64,000 nt of DNA from Mucilaginibacter phenanthrenivorans (GCF_024721155.1 NZ_JAHVAP010000001.1:248001-312000); one strand, 5' to 3'; positions 53,636 through 63,336 are shown, counted from the first letter of the stretch. Numbers and translations are program-made. Notes: generated by a model from the sequence alone, not told the origin.

Positions 53636-55291
53636 TTAATTATAACCGGGGTTTTGTTTGATCGACGGATCAATCTGTATCTCCTTGCGGGGGATAGGAT
53701 AATAATAAGAAGCCGGCAACCAAACCCTTTTCTGGGTTGTAAATATTTGATAAGTAAAATTGGTAGTGGAATTAGCAGGAACAGGTGTGATGGTGATTCC
53801 TAATGCATCCTTTGAACCAATATCAGCGATGCCCCATCTGCGGATATCGAAATAGCGGTGTCCTTCAAAACATAACTCTATTCTTCTTTCATGACGCACC
53901 AGGTCGATCAGCGCAGTTCCTGAACCAGTCACATCCGGCATACCTACTCTTTCTCTTATTTTATTCAGATAAAGTAAAGCTTGTCCGCTGTTGCCAAGTT
54001 CTGCCTCTGCTTCTGCATAATTTAGGTACATCTCACTTAGCCTGAAAGCAACCCATTGGCAGCCGCTATAAGGCTGGATATTAAAATTGTAACTGGCATC
54101 AATCATTTTCCTGATCGTGTAACCGGTTTTTGATGCGTTCCATGGCGACAGCGCACTCTCTTTTGAATCAAGCCCGCCTTCGTAAAATTGAGCTGTTCGG
54201 TTCTGGAACGGCGCACCATTATACAGGATGTCGGCGTAAAAGCGCGGGTCCCTGTTCAGGTAAGGATTGGTAACGGGATTAGTCCAGGCAAAAGGAGTAC
54301 CGTCGGCCATGTCGAAATCTTCAACCATTTGCTCCAGTACGTTATAAGCACTATAGCCGTTGTAGCCGTTCGGGCTAAGGTCCCGGTAAAGCGTATTGTA
54401 CCTGTCTTCCTGAACAGTTGGGCTAAACACACGTGAGAAAATCACCTCGCTGTTAAAGTTGTCGGTGAAAATAGTGTTATAAGTAGCTGCATTTCCGTAC
54501 AGGCTATAAACACCCAGGTCAATTACAGCCTTTGCTGCATCGGCCGCCGACTGCCACCGGGATACATCGTTGGCTGTATTGTATTCCGGGCTTGCTGCGT
54601 ATAACAATAAACGTGATTTAAGCGCCAAAGCTGCACCCAGGGTTGCTTTTCCATAGTCCCCGCTGTTTGCATAAACTTTGGGTAATATCGCCGCCGCAGC
54701 GCTAATATCACTCAGGATAAAATCCCGTGTCTGTTCCCAGGTCGCTCTTGCATCAGTGAATGTATTATCATTAGTTGTGTAAACCTTGGTAATCAGCGGT
54801 ACTCCGCCGAAGCGCTTCAATAATTCGAAATAGCACAGACCCCTCAAAAAATGCACTTCACCTTTTAGATTATTTATGGCCTGCCCTGCACCTACGGTAT
54901 CCGCCTGCCCAATATTTTGAAAGAATAGGTTCGTTTTTTGGATGGTACTGTATAAAGTAGTCCAGTAGTTAAGAGTTGAGCTGTAGTTCAACGGAAACGA
55001 GCTGCCCTGGTTATCCGGGGTTTCCTGTCCCAGTGTATAAGTGTTTTCGGAGCACCAGTTAAAGTTACTATATAACTCGTCTGTTTGCGAGCCCCACCCG
55101 AATCCACCATCCTTAAAGGCAAAAACCGATTCTTTATATATTTGATTTACAAACACCTGGATAAGGGCAGGATCCCTCCATACGTTATCCGATGAAAAGG
55201 AACCCGTAGGCTTTAGGTCCAATACTTTTTTACAGGATATCCCTGCAAAGAGAACAAGTATTGAAATTATCATTATACATAATTTTTTCAT
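53636..55291 (-). CDS. SusD/RagB-family nutrient-binding lipoprotein
   Basis: A 551-residue outer-membrane lipoprotein that caps the SusC barrel and binds the oligosaccharide. A signal peptide ends at C20 (FAGISC); the mature start KKVLDLKPTGSFSSDNVW is typical. The tetratricopeptide-like helical region (for example LKGEVHFLRGLCYFELLKRFGGVPL) and the C-terminal YLNYAEAEAELGN, LNKIRERVGMPDV and LVRHERRIELCFEGHRYFDIRRW stretches are SusD hallmarks. It is co-directional with susC, only 10 bases downstream of it. A terminator follows. Confidence 0.96.
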   Translation of the reverse strand: MKKLCIMIISILVLFAGISCKKVLDLKPTGSFSSDNVWRDPALIQVFVNQIYKESVFAFKDGGFGWGSQTDELYSNFNWCSENTYTLGQETPDNQGSSFPLNYSSTLNYWTTLYSTIQKTNLFFQNIGQADTVGAGQAINNLKGEVHFLRGLCYFELLKRFGGVPLITKVYTTNDNTFTDARATWEQTRDFILSDISAAAAILPKVYANSGDYGKATLGAALALKSRLLLYAASPEYNTANDVSRWQSAADAAKAVIDLGVYSLYGNAATYNTIFTDNFNSEVIFSRVFSPTVQEDRYNTLYRDLSPNGYNGYSAYNVLEQMVEDFDMADGTPFAWTNPVTNPYLNRDPRFYADILYNGAPFQNRTAQFYEGGLDSKESALSPWNASKTGYTIRKMIDASYNFNIQPYSGCQWVAFRLSEMYLNYAEAEAELGNSGQALLYLNKIRERVGMPDVTGSGTALIDLVRHERRIELCFEGHRYFDIRRWGIADIGSKDALGITITPVPANSTTNFTYQIFTTQKRVWLPASYYYPIPRKEIQIDPSIKQNPGYN

Positions 55292-55301
55292 GTCTCTATT
55301 T

Positions 55302-58300
55302 TTAGAATGTAACGTTTGCGCCTAAATTGATAATTCTCTGCTGCGGATAGTATTTACCATAATTTACCGTACCGCTCGCACTCTCCGGATCGAATGATGG
55401 CCCAAAACTATCTATGGAAAACAAATTGTTTCCGCTAACGAAAACCCTGGCTGACTTCACATTAATTTTACTGAGAAGGTTTTTCGGAAGACTATATCCG
55501 AATTCAACATTCTTCAATCGTACAAAGGCATCGTTTTTTAACCAGAACGTGGATGCATAGGTATTTGACCCGTAACTTCTTTCTGACGCTCCATTGAAGG
55601 TGCGTGGATAGGTAGTATCCCCTTCCTTCTGCCAGCGATCAGTAAAGAATTGCTCAGCCATATTTAAACCACCAGGCATCAAAATGGCCTTTGCCATTGC
55701 CTGTCCCTGGAAAAAGATCGTAAAATCAAAGTTTTTATACTTACCGCCGAGGGTTAAGCCAAAAAGCATTTCAGGTGTGTGTGATAAGTTAGTTCTCACC
55801 TCGTCGAGTTGATTAATCACATTATCTCCATTCACATCCTTGTACCTAATATCACCCACTCCCGTACCAGTTGGATGAGGATATGCATTCAGCTCGGCGG
55901 TGTTTTGAAATATTCTGTCAGCCTGGTATAAGAGATAGGAATCGATAGGATGACCCGTGGCCTTCTGGTAGCCCGGAACATTAGCTGGTTCTGCTTCGTA
56001 TATCACTTTATTTACCGCATAGGTCATATTTCCATTAATATTGTAGGAAAAATTATCGCTAACTTTTTTGCTATAACCCAGGTCTAACTCTATGCCTTTG
56101 TTTTGTACTTTTCCAAGATTTTCATCAGGTAGGGTCAGGCCGGTATAATCCGGAATTGCAGCGCTTGGCTTTACAAGAATGTTATTGCGCATGGATCGGA
56201 ATACATCAATGCTTGCAGATAAGGAATGAAACAGCTGCATATCTAAACCAAGGTTGGTTGTAGTGGCAACCTCCCAGGTGATGTTTGGATTAGGTGTTGG
56301 GCCAAGTGTGAACCCGGGAACCTGCACCGCGCTGGGGCCGTAAAAATAACCGGCGCCAAGATACTGGGATAACCGGCCAGCCTGCAAATTATACGTTTGT
56401 ATATATTGAAAGGCATCCACCGCGTCGTTCCCGGTTTTACCCCAGGACCCTCTTAGCTTCAAGTCATCAACTACTGATGAATGGAAGAAGCTCTCCTGGG
56501 AAATTCGCCAGGCTCCGGATAGTGACGGGAAAAACCCGAACCGTTTGCCGGCAGGAAAGTTTGGAGACCCATCATAACGCATATTATAATCCAGTAAATA
56601 TTTATTATCGTAGTTATACGAGATTCGGCTAAGATAATTTTGCCGGGCAAATGTAGTGGTGGCAGAGTTATTTGTCTCACCAACCGTGCTGCCGGCAAAT
56701 AATTCCTGGACAGTATTACTCAGGAAGCCTGTGCGGTAGGCATCCAGTTCATTAAATGTTTGTTGCTGCTGCTCATAAGCAACAAATGCCTCGATCGAAC
56801 TTTTATTAAACTTACGCTCATATCCCAACTTAATGTTTGTTAGCCTGCTGTAGTTCAACGTATTGCTAAGGGTCAAATCAGGAGGTACGGTAGACGTAAC
56901 CTCTGTATAAGTTTGGGTAGCAGTGTTATAACTATACGCAGGAGGTGGTGTTGCATCAAATCCCTTATACCGGTTTATGTTTAAGTCATATGAATAATAA
57001 CCATCCAAATGTAGGCCGGGGGTTATTTTCGACAGCGCCCAGTTGAATGACGCTTTGGTTTGCAGGTAATCATAATCGTAATTTGTGGTGCCGAGATCGC
57101 CATTTAGTACATAGACCATGCTATTGCCGGGGCCACCGCCAATGCCAACACCCACCTTACCATTAGGATATACAGGAATCAGGTACGGGTAGGCAGTCCA
57201 AAGCTGGCTGAATATAGCGTTGGCATCATAACCCGGCGCTTCACCGGTTCTGTGTTCAGCTCTGTACATTACGTCGAGGCTTATTTTAAAATTATCCGTA
57301 GCCGCAATGTCTACGTTCGCGCGAGCGTTATCATTTTTATAATAATCCGTGCCACTATTGTACATACTGTTCTGGTACAAATGCTGGCCGGATATAAAAT
57401 ATTTAATCTTATCGGATCCGCCCCTGAGTGACAGTGTATTATTCGTTTGGGTGGCCCACGTCTTCATTAATGCCTTCCACCAATCGGTGTTCGGATGCCC
57501 AAGCGGGTCTGAACCATCCTTGTACTTTTGTATGTCATCAGCGGTATACTGCGGTTGCTGGCCCACCAATTCATTATATTCATTCGCCGACTGTGCATAC
57601 TCCCATGAACTAAGCATTTTTGGTACCCTTGTTGGCTGTGAGAGTGAAAAGTTTGAGGTAAATGAAAATGTTGATTTGCCCGCTGTGCCTCTTTTCGTGC
57701 TGATTAAAATTACCCCATTCGCAGCCCTGGCGCCATAAATTGCCGCGGTAGCGTCTTTCAGCACAGTAAAGGTCTCGATATCCGCCGGATCCAGGCGGTT
57801 AAAGTCCCGGTCAGGAACTCCGTCGATCACGACCAATGGACTGGTATTGCCCAGCGTGCCCTTCCCGCGAATAAATATGGTTGCATCGTCAGCTCCTGGT
57901 TCGCCGCTCGGCGTATTGACGATTAGCCCGGACACTGCGCCTGCGAGGGAATTGGAAATATTGGCAACAGGGGATTTCTCAAGCTCCGAGCCTTTAATGG
58001 TACTAACCGCCCCGGTAAGGTTGGCTTTTTTCCTGGTTCCATAGCCGATCACGACAACTTCTCCCAGGTCTCCGGATTTCTTGTCAATAACCATCACGAC
58101 GTCTCCATTCCATTCACTGGAGACCAGAACTGTCTTTTTCAGATATCCTAAATAAGAGAATACAATGGTCGCATTATCAGGAACGCTGATTTTGTAATAG
58201 CCATTCTGGTCTGTAGTTGTGCCGGCTGACGTTCCACTGAGTAAAACGCTCACGCCAGGTAACGTTAAACCACGTTCGTCGGTAACATGGCCAGTAATGC

Positions 58301-58397
58301 TTTTGGCTTTTTGTGCAGTGGCTTGCTGATAGCATAGCAGCAAAAGACAGCACAAAGAAATCAAGCCTAATTTTTTAGGTGGTACTTTTTTTTTCAT
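55302..58397 (-). CDS. SusC/RagA-family TonB-linked outer-membrane transporter
   Basis: A 1031-residue TonB-dependent transporter importing oligosaccharides across the outer membrane. Signal peptide MKKKVPPKKLGLISLCCLLL is followed by a carboxypeptidase-D-like N-terminal extension (GHVTDERGLTLPGVSVLLSG to YLGYLKKTVLV), the SusC signature GEVVVIGYGTRKKANLTGAVS, the plug domain (GAVSGLIVNTPSGEPGADD, LVVIDGVPDRDF, TVLKDATAAIYGARAANGVIL) and a 22-stranded barrel ending RIINLGANVTF. With SusD downstream it is the core of a PUL whose glycosidases include a GH110-like enzyme. A putative regulator site lies 41 bases upstream of the start. Confidence 0.97.
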   Translation of the reverse strand: MKKKVPPKKLGLISLCCLLLLCYQQATAQKAKSITGHVTDERGLTLPGVSVLLSGTSAGTTTDQNGYYKISVPDNATIVFSYLGYLKKTVLVSSEWNGDVVMVIDKKSGDLGEVVVIGYGTRKKANLTGAVSTIKGSELEKSPVANISNSLAGAVSGLIVNTPSGEPGADDATIFIRGKGTLGNTSPLVVIDGVPDRDFNRLDPADIETFTVLKDATAAIYGARAANGVILISTKRGTAGKSTFSFTSNFSLSQPTRVPKMLSSWEYAQSANEYNELVGQQPQYTADDIQKYKDGSDPLGHPNTDWWKALMKTWATQTNNTLSLRGGSDKIKYFISGQHLYQNSMYNSGTDYYKNDNARANVDIAATDNFKISLDVMYRAEHRTGEAPGYDANAIFSQLWTAYPYLIPVYPNGKVGVGIGGGPGNSMVYVLNGDLGTTNYDYDYLQTKASFNWALSKITPGLHLDGYYSYDLNINRYKGFDATPPPAYSYNTATQTYTEVTSTVPPDLTLSNTLNYSRLTNIKLGYERKFNKSSIEAFVAYEQQQQTFNELDAYRTGFLSNTVQELFAGSTVGETNNSATTTFARQNYLSRISYNYDNKYLLDYNMRYDGSPNFPAGKRFGFFPSLSGAWRISQESFFHSSVVDDLKLRGSWGKTGNDAVDAFQYIQTYNLQAGRLSQYLGAGYFYGPSAVQVPGFTLGPTPNPNITWEVATTTNLGLDMQLFHSLSASIDVFRSMRNNILVKPSAAIPDYTGLTLPDENLGKVQNKGIELDLGYSKKVSDNFSYNINGNMTYAVNKVIYEAEPANVPGYQKATGHPIDSYLLYQADRIFQNTAELNAYPHPTGTGVGDIRYKDVNGDNVINQLDEVRTNLSHTPEMLFGLTLGGKYKNFDFTIFFQGQAMAKAILMPGGLNMAEQFFTDRWQKEGDTTYPRTFNGASERSYGSNTYASTFWLKNDAFVRLKNVEFGYSLPKNLLSKINVKSARVFVSGNNLFSIDSFGPSFDPESASGTVNYGKYYPQQRIINLGANVTF

Positions 58398-58797
58398 AAT
58401 TGAGTAAAGATAAATTGGTTAACTGGTTGAATTGGTTATTCTGTTCTGGTCTGTTCTGTTATTGAAATAAAGGTAGTAACAAATTCGATACATCCAAATT
58501 ATTTTTTCAAAAAATATAATTATCGGATTGCCTAACGGGTTGGAGATAACCGATTTATAGGGTGGTTTATAGTAGCGGGGCATTTATATCCAGTGGTGAT
58601 AGATGTTTAGGATAAACGGAAACAATATTTATGTATCGGGTTCGCAACGATAAGTAATGACTTTGAGCAGCTATTCGCGGTATATGGCTAAGTTGTTTAT
58701 CAACTGGTGATTTGCACCGAGTGAGAGCTCAAGAAAATAAAACGGAAAATATACTGAGCAGGGGAGTTATTTCGGAAGAATTTATGACAAGATGCTA
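58398..58797. other. Intergenic region upstream of susC
   Basis: 400 bases without a gene. The first 70 carry the susC promoter region with the 24-base site at 58439-58462. The remainder is downstream of the antiporter gene and shows no convincing terminator or frame. Confidence 0.6.
58439..58462 (-). promoter_or_regulatory. Putative GntR-type operator, copy B (susC)
   Basis: Plus-strand sequence begins TTCTGTTCTG, has GTCTG in the middle and ends TTCTGTTAT; 22 of 24 positions match copy A at 50878. It lies 41 bases upstream of the susC start. Confidence 0.62.
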
Positions 58798-60411
58798 TCA
58801 ATCAATAGCTTCAAAATGCTGACGCAGCTTTTCCTCCTCCAGGTCCAATAGTTCGAATTGTTGTTTTACAAGTTCGTCGCTGATGTTCTCCTTCTTATTG
58901 AGGATAAGAAGCAAGGCGCGTTGCTCCTTTAATAAATGCGCCATTACCTGGCGGTAATCCTTATAAAAAACTTTGGCCCGTGCTTCGTTATCACCTTTCT
59001 CCCAATCCTTTAGCAGGTCCATATCGGCATTGTAACGTGACACCAGGCTTTTTATCATCGCGTTACCTTTTACCAGTTCTCTGTACTTTTCATTCAGTAT
59101 AGTTAGCGACAGGTGTGCCAGCTTTTTCCTTACCAGTTGTCGCTGTTGCTCCATGGAAATTGTCAGGTCAGGGTCTGGCATGTTTACCCATTTTACAACC
59201 AGCGGCAGTGTAAGGCCCTGGAGAACCAGGGTAACCAGTATCACTGTAAAAGTGATGAATAAAATCATGTCCCTGTTAGGAAAGGGTTGTCCGTCAGCCA
59301 GTGTCAATGGGATGCTGAGTGCTGCCGCCAGGGAAACCACACCCCGCATGCCCGTCCATCCGAGCATGGTAGGAGCTCTCCATCCTGGGCTAGGGTCAGC
59401 CACGGTAATAATCCTGCTCATGACCATCGTAATAATCGTTGCGGCATAAGTGCATAAAAAACGGCCGACAATTAACACGCCGGTAATGATCAAACTATAA
59501 TTAATAGCGAGTTTCAATCCGCCCGCTCCAAGATTCTTGATGACCACCGGGAACTCCAGGCCAATCAGTATAAATACGATGCCATTTAGTACAAAGGCAA
59601 CGGCTTCCCAGACATTGACGCCCTGCAGACGGCTACGGTGCGATAGGAATTCTTGCCGCCTGACCGATAAAAACAGCCCGCCGCTCACCACCGCTAAAAC
59701 ACCCGAGACTTGAAGCTGTTCAGCCAACATATACATTGCATATGGGGTGATAAAGGTAAGCACTACATCCATATTAGTGGTTGTAGGCAACCAGCGATGT
59801 ATGGCATAAAAAAACAACGCCACCGCTATCCCGACAAAAATGCCCAACACAATTACAGTGACAAAACTTGCAGCGGCTGCCCCGAACGCAAAAGTGCCTG
59901 TAAGCACTGCCGCCAGCGCAAACCGGAAGACCACAAGGCTGGAGGCATCGTTCATCAGGCTTTCGCCCTCCACAATTGTTACAAAGCGTTTGGGTACTTT
60001 AATGGTTTTTAAAATAGCGCTGGCAGAAACCGCATCAGGCGGGGAAACGATACCGCCTAATAAAAAGCCCGCAGCTAATGTAAACCCCGGGATGAGTGCG
60101 GCCGATACAAAAGCTACCACACATGACGTGAGAATAACCACCGGGAAGGCGAAGCTGCTGATCACCCGCCGCCACTTCCAGAAATCCTTCCATGATGTGT
60201 TCCAGGCTGCCTCGTATAGTAATGGCGGCAAAAAGATTACAAAAATAAGGTCTGGCTGGATTTCTATACCGCGCAAAAAAGGCACAAATCCTAATGGTAA
60301 TCCAACAAGCACTAAAAGGATAGGGTAGGCGACCCTGATTTTTTGGGCCAGCATAACCACAAAAAGAATGATCACCAGCAGGCAGGTGTATTGTATTACG
60401 GCGTGATGCAT
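58798..60411 (-). CDS. CPA1-family sodium/proton antiporter
   Basis: A 537-residue inner-membrane Na+/H+ antiporter of the CPA1 (NhaP/NhaG-like) group, exporting sodium in exchange for protons. About 12 membrane helices occupy residues 5-400. Motifs include FLPPLLYEAAWNTSW, SPPDAVSASAILK, and the ion-site region VEGESLMNDASSLVVFR with the conserved N-D pair. The last 130 residues are a charged, mostly helical cytoplasmic tail (KENISDELVKQQFELLDLEEEKL). It stands between the PUL and the HutC-type regulator gene, in the same direction as the PUL. A sodium-coupled symporter in the PUL makes a link to sodium balance conceivable, but none is shown. Confidence 0.93.
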   Translation of the reverse strand: MHHAVIQYTCLLVIILFVVMLAQKIRVAYPILLVLVGLPLGFVPFLRGIEIQPDLIFVIFLPPLLYEAAWNTSWKDFWKWRRVISSFAFPVVILTSCVVAFVSAALIPGFTLAAGFLLGGIVSPPDAVSASAILKTIKVPKRFVTIVEGESLMNDASSLVVFRFALAAVLTGTFAFGAAAASFVTVIVLGIFVGIAVALFFYAIHRWLPTTTNMDVVLTFITPYAMYMLAEQLQVSGVLAVVSGGLFLSVRRQEFLSHRSRLQGVNVWEAVAFVLNGIVFILIGLEFPVVIKNLGAGGLKLAINYSLIITGVLIVGRFLCTYAATIITMVMSRIITVADPSPGWRAPTMLGWTGMRGVVSLAAALSIPLTLADGQPFPNRDMILFITFTVILVTLVLQGLTLPLVVKWVNMPDPDLTISMEQQRQLVRKKLAHLSLTILNEKYRELVKGNAMIKSLVSRYNADMDLLKDWEKGDNEARAKVFYKDYRQVMAHLLKEQRALLLILNKKENISDELVKQQFELLDLEEEKLRQHFEAID

Positions 60412-60515
60412 GCACTAAAATACAACAAATCCCAGCAATGCCTTAATTTTTGTTACGGTATGTTGATCCTGAGTAGCTGCCGTGGTGGATTTCGCAAAAG
60501 AAATTCCCGAAGGGA

Positions 60516-61244
60516 CTACCGCCTGCTTTCTACGGTATAAACAAAGCTGTCCGCCTTATAATAGCCAAGGTTATATTCAATTGGCCGCTCTCCCTGGTCG
60601 AATACGAAGCGTTTTCTAAATAATACCGGGCCGCCTGTTTGGATTCTTAACTTATTAGCAGTCGATGTATCTGCTGCATGGGCACTGATTTCCTCTTTGG
60701 ATAGGGTAGCTATGATCGAATATTCATTTTCAAGCATCTCGTACAGGGGCCTTTTGAAATCCTCGTCGCCGGTTAAGCCAATCCGCGGATGAAAATAGGA
60801 AATGAAATAAACAAAGGGTTCATCAGGACGTCCCCTCACGCGTTCCATTTTCAAGACTTTCCGGTCGGGTTTTATTTCAAAAAAATTAGCCAGCGCCTCA
60901 TCAGGGAAGACCCAGCTAACGTGCAATTCAAAGTTTTTAATCGGGATCCCGCGCAGCTTCATTTCCTGCGAAAAGCTAAGCCAGTTGTTCGACTTTGAAC
61001 TAACTGCCCCTTGCGCAACTTTAGTCCCCGTACGCTTTTTGCGGATTAGCAAGCCTTCGAAAACGAGTTTATTGATAGCTTGTCTTAAGGTTGTGCGCGA
61101 TATGGCGAGTTTATTGGCCAAATCAACCTCGTTAGGTAATACCTTGCCGTTTTGATATTCTTCATCTGCAATTAAATTCCTTAAAATCGTCTCAGCCTGG
61201 GCATGAAGCGGGATAGGGCTTTTGTGGTCGATAGAATACTTCAT
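60516..61244 (-). CDS. GntR/HutC-family transcriptional regulator (UTRA domain)
   Basis: A 242-residue repressor-type regulator. The N-terminal winged helix has YQNGKVLPNEVDLANKLAIS, RTTLRQAINKLVFEGLLIRKKRTGT, the GntR signature. From about residue 90 a UTRA ligand domain follows (VLKMERVRGRPDEPFVYFISYFHP and GGPVLFRKRFVFDQGERPIEYNLGYYKADSF), as in sugar-phosphate-sensing HutC/NagR-type proteins. The gene is divergent from the isomerase-like gene across 271 bases that contain two matching 14-base sites. It probably controls the isomerase and sugar-porter genes, perhaps responding to a sugar phosphate. Confidence 0.92.
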   Translation of the reverse strand: MKYSIDHKSPIPLHAQAETILRNLIADEEYQNGKVLPNEVDLANKLAISRTTLRQAINKLVFEGLLIRKKRTGTKVAQGAVSSKSNNWLSFSQEMKLRGIPIKNFELHVSWVFPDEALANFFEIKPDRKVLKMERVRGRPDEPFVYFISYFHPRIGLTGDEDFKRPLYEMLENEYSIIATLSKEEISAHAADTSTANKLRIQTGGPVLFRKRFVFDQGERPIEYNLGYYKADSFVYTVESRR

Positions 61245-61392
61245 CAGTTTAATAATTTACAATAGTAAACATTTTTGCAGACTAGTTTTATTGTTTGGAC
61301 ATGTTTTATAGGCGCTTAAAACGTAATTCCCTGCACTTGTGAGCTGTTACTAAATATTTCAATAAATAATTTGGATTAATGAAATTATTTAT

Positions 61393-61406
61393 ATGTTTGT
61401 ACATTA
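61393..61406 (+). promoter_or_regulatory. Putative HutC-type regulator site 1
   Basis: ATGTTTGTACATTA, matching the site at 61490 at 13 of 14 positions. It contains the palindrome TGTACA and lies in the divergent intergenic region between the regulator and isomerase-like genes. Confidence 0.5.
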
Positions 61407-61489
61407 TAACATTATAGACCATTTGTTAAAGCTTTCTTGAAACACATGCAAGGCATCCTCACTTTGAGGTTTTTTATGTGATAATTAAT

Positions 61490-61503
61490 ATGTATGTACA
61501 TTA
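61490..61503 (+). promoter_or_regulatory. Putative HutC-type regulator site 2
   Basis: ATGTATGTACATTA, centred on TGTACA, ending 12 bases before the start codon of the isomerase-like gene, a position suited to repression. Confidence 0.5.
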
Positions 61504-61515
61504 CTACAATTTAAT

Positions 61516-63333
61516 ATGAATTTGAATACTACTACTGATAACACTGCTAACAAAACCGAGACAGAAAAACAGCTGCGCAAATCGTCGCAGTATCTTATGC
61601 CAACGCGGTTGGACAATTATAATACAGCCGATGGTGTTTATGATATTTATCCTGTCTCCAATCTTGGAAACGGTAAGATCTTTAATGGCTATGCCTCGTT
61701 AGCGCAATGGATAGTTGCCCAAAAAACAGTAGTTATCGATGGGTATGAAGGTGTATTTTATAATACCATAATTGAGGAGCTTGAAAAACAAATTAATGCT
61801 GAAGGCTTAGAGGTAAACTGGGTGAAAACCTCAGACTACTTAAAATCTTCAGAAGAAATTAATGAGTTAATACAGCCATTCTTAGGCGAAGGCGATTCAG
61901 TATGGGGTACCAGGTGTACATTGCAATTACAGGACTTTTACCGGGCGGGTGATTTAAGTGCGCAAACGCCCGATAATGCCTGCGACATCAATATTGTAAT
62001 CGGTACCGCTGCGATTTTATGTAAATGGGATGCGCCGGTAATTTATATCGACCTCCCGAAGAACGAACTGCAATTCCGGATGAGAGCCGGCTCTGTTTAT
62101 AACCTTGGGGGCGATACCCTTGCCGAACCGTTCCTGATGTACAAACGGTTTTACTTTGTTGATTGGGTGTTATTGAACCAGCATAAAAAGGAAAATTTAA
62201 ATAAAATAACGGTAGTAGCAGACGGCCAGTGGCCCACAGATATTAACTGGATGCTGACAACCGATTTTAAGGATGGCCTGAATAAAATAAGTAAATCAAC
62301 AATCAGGGTTAGGCCATGGTTCGAGCCGGGAGCCTGGGGCGGGCAATGGTTAAAACAACATATCCCAAACGTGAATGAGGACGTGGTAAATTACGCATGG
62401 TCGTTCGAACTGATCGTGCCGGAAAATGGCCTGGTATTCGAAAGCGATGGCTGGTTACTGGAAGCTTCATTTGACTTTTTAATGTTCCATAACCACAGGC
62501 AGGTGCTTGGCAAACATGCCGATAATTTTGGTCATGAATTCCCGATCCGCTTCGATTTTTTAGATACCTATGACGGTGGCAACCTGTCCATCCAATGCCA
62601 TCCGCGCCTTAAATACATACAGGATGTATTTGGTGAAACTATTACCCAGGACGAAACCTATTACATACTTGATTGTGAAGCCGACGCTAACGTTTATTTA
62701 GGTTTCCAGGAAGACATCGAACCTGAAAAATTCCGAAATGAATTGGAAAGGAGCCAGGATGAAAATATTGAGCTTAACATTACCGATTTTGTGCAATCAC
62801 ACCCGGCAAAAAAACACGATCTTTTCTTAATTCCTAACGGCACGGTGCACAGCGCAGGCGCGGGTAACCTTGTGCTGGAGATCAGCGCGACCCCATACAT
62901 ATTCACCTTTAAAATGTACGACTGGCTGCGGCTTGACCTGGACGGCAACCCGCGCCCGATAAACATCGACCATGCATTCAATAACCTGTACTTTGACAGG
63001 AAGGGCGAAAAAGTTAAGGAAGAACTCATATCCAAACCATCGGTTATTGGCGCGGGCAATGATTGGGAGCTAATTCATCTTCCGACCCATGCCGAACATT
63101 TTTACGATGTACACAGCATTGATTTTGACAGCGAAGTAACTGTCGAAAATAATGATTGCTGCCATGTAATGATGCTGGTTGAAGGTCATTCAGTATTAGT
63201 GGAAACAGCCGACGGGAGTAAAAGAAAGTTCGCTTATGCCGAAACATTCGTGATACCCGCGGCCGCAACCGGCTACAAGCTTACCAACCTTGGTAAGAGT
63301 AAGGCAAAAGTTATCAAAGCATTTTTAAAATAA
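61516..63333 (+). CDS. Class I mannose-6-phosphate isomerase-like protein with N-terminal degenerate kinase-like domain
   Basis: A 605-residue cytoplasmic protein of two parts. The C-terminal part (about 295-605) is a cupin phosphomannose isomerase with all expected zinc ligands: Q360 and H362 in IQCHPRLKY, E380 in QDETYYIL, and H445 in IPNGTVHSAG. It should interconvert mannose-6-phosphate or a related sugar phosphate and fructose-6-phosphate. The first 240 residues resemble a P-loop nucleoside/uridine kinase fold (KTVVIDGYEGVFYNTIIEEL), but D75-G-Y-E-G-V-F-Y-N lacks the Walker GKS/T. A sugar porter gene follows after three bases and a HutC-type regulator lies divergently upstream, so it likely channels an imported sugar. 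The N-terminal domain function is unknown. Confidence 0.85.
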   Translation: MNLNTTTDNTANKTETEKQLRKSSQYLMPTRLDNYNTADGVYDIYPVSNLGNGKIFNGYASLAQWIVAQKTVVIDGYEGVFYNTIIEELEKQINAEGLEVNWVKTSDYLKSSEEINELIQPFLGEGDSVWGTRCTLQLQDFYRAGDLSAQTPDNACDINIVIGTAAILCKWDAPVIYIDLPKNELQFRMRAGSVYNLGGDTLAEPFLMYKRFYFVDWVLLNQHKKENLNKITVVADGQWPTDINWMLTTDFKDGLNKISKSTIRVRPWFEPGAWGGQWLKQHIPNVNEDVVNYAWSFELIVPENGLVFESDGWLLEASFDFLMFHNHRQVLGKHADNFGHEFPIRFDFLDTYDGGNLSIQCHPRLKYIQDVFGETITQDETYYILDCEADANVYLGFQEDIEPEKFRNELERSQDENIELNITDFVQSHPAKKHDLFLIPNGTVHSAGAGNLVLEISATPYIFTFKMYDWLRLDLDGNPRPINIDHAFNNLYFDRKGEKVKEELISKPSVIGAGNDWELIHLPTHAEHFYDVHSIDFDSEVTVENNDCCHVMMLVEGHSVLVETADGSKRKFAYAETFVIPAAATGYKLTNLGKSKAKVIKAFLK

Positions 63334-63336
63334 ACC

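Noticed and set aside
59840..60328. Plus-strand frame of 162 codons inside the antiporter gene
   Set aside because: Antisense shadow of a membrane-protein gene, rich in Thr, Lys and Ala without motifs.
61457..61475. Hairpin CCTCA/TGAGG with T run before the isomerase-like gene, considered as an attenuator
   Set aside because: The stem is only five base pairs and no leader peptide or alternative pairing is visible.
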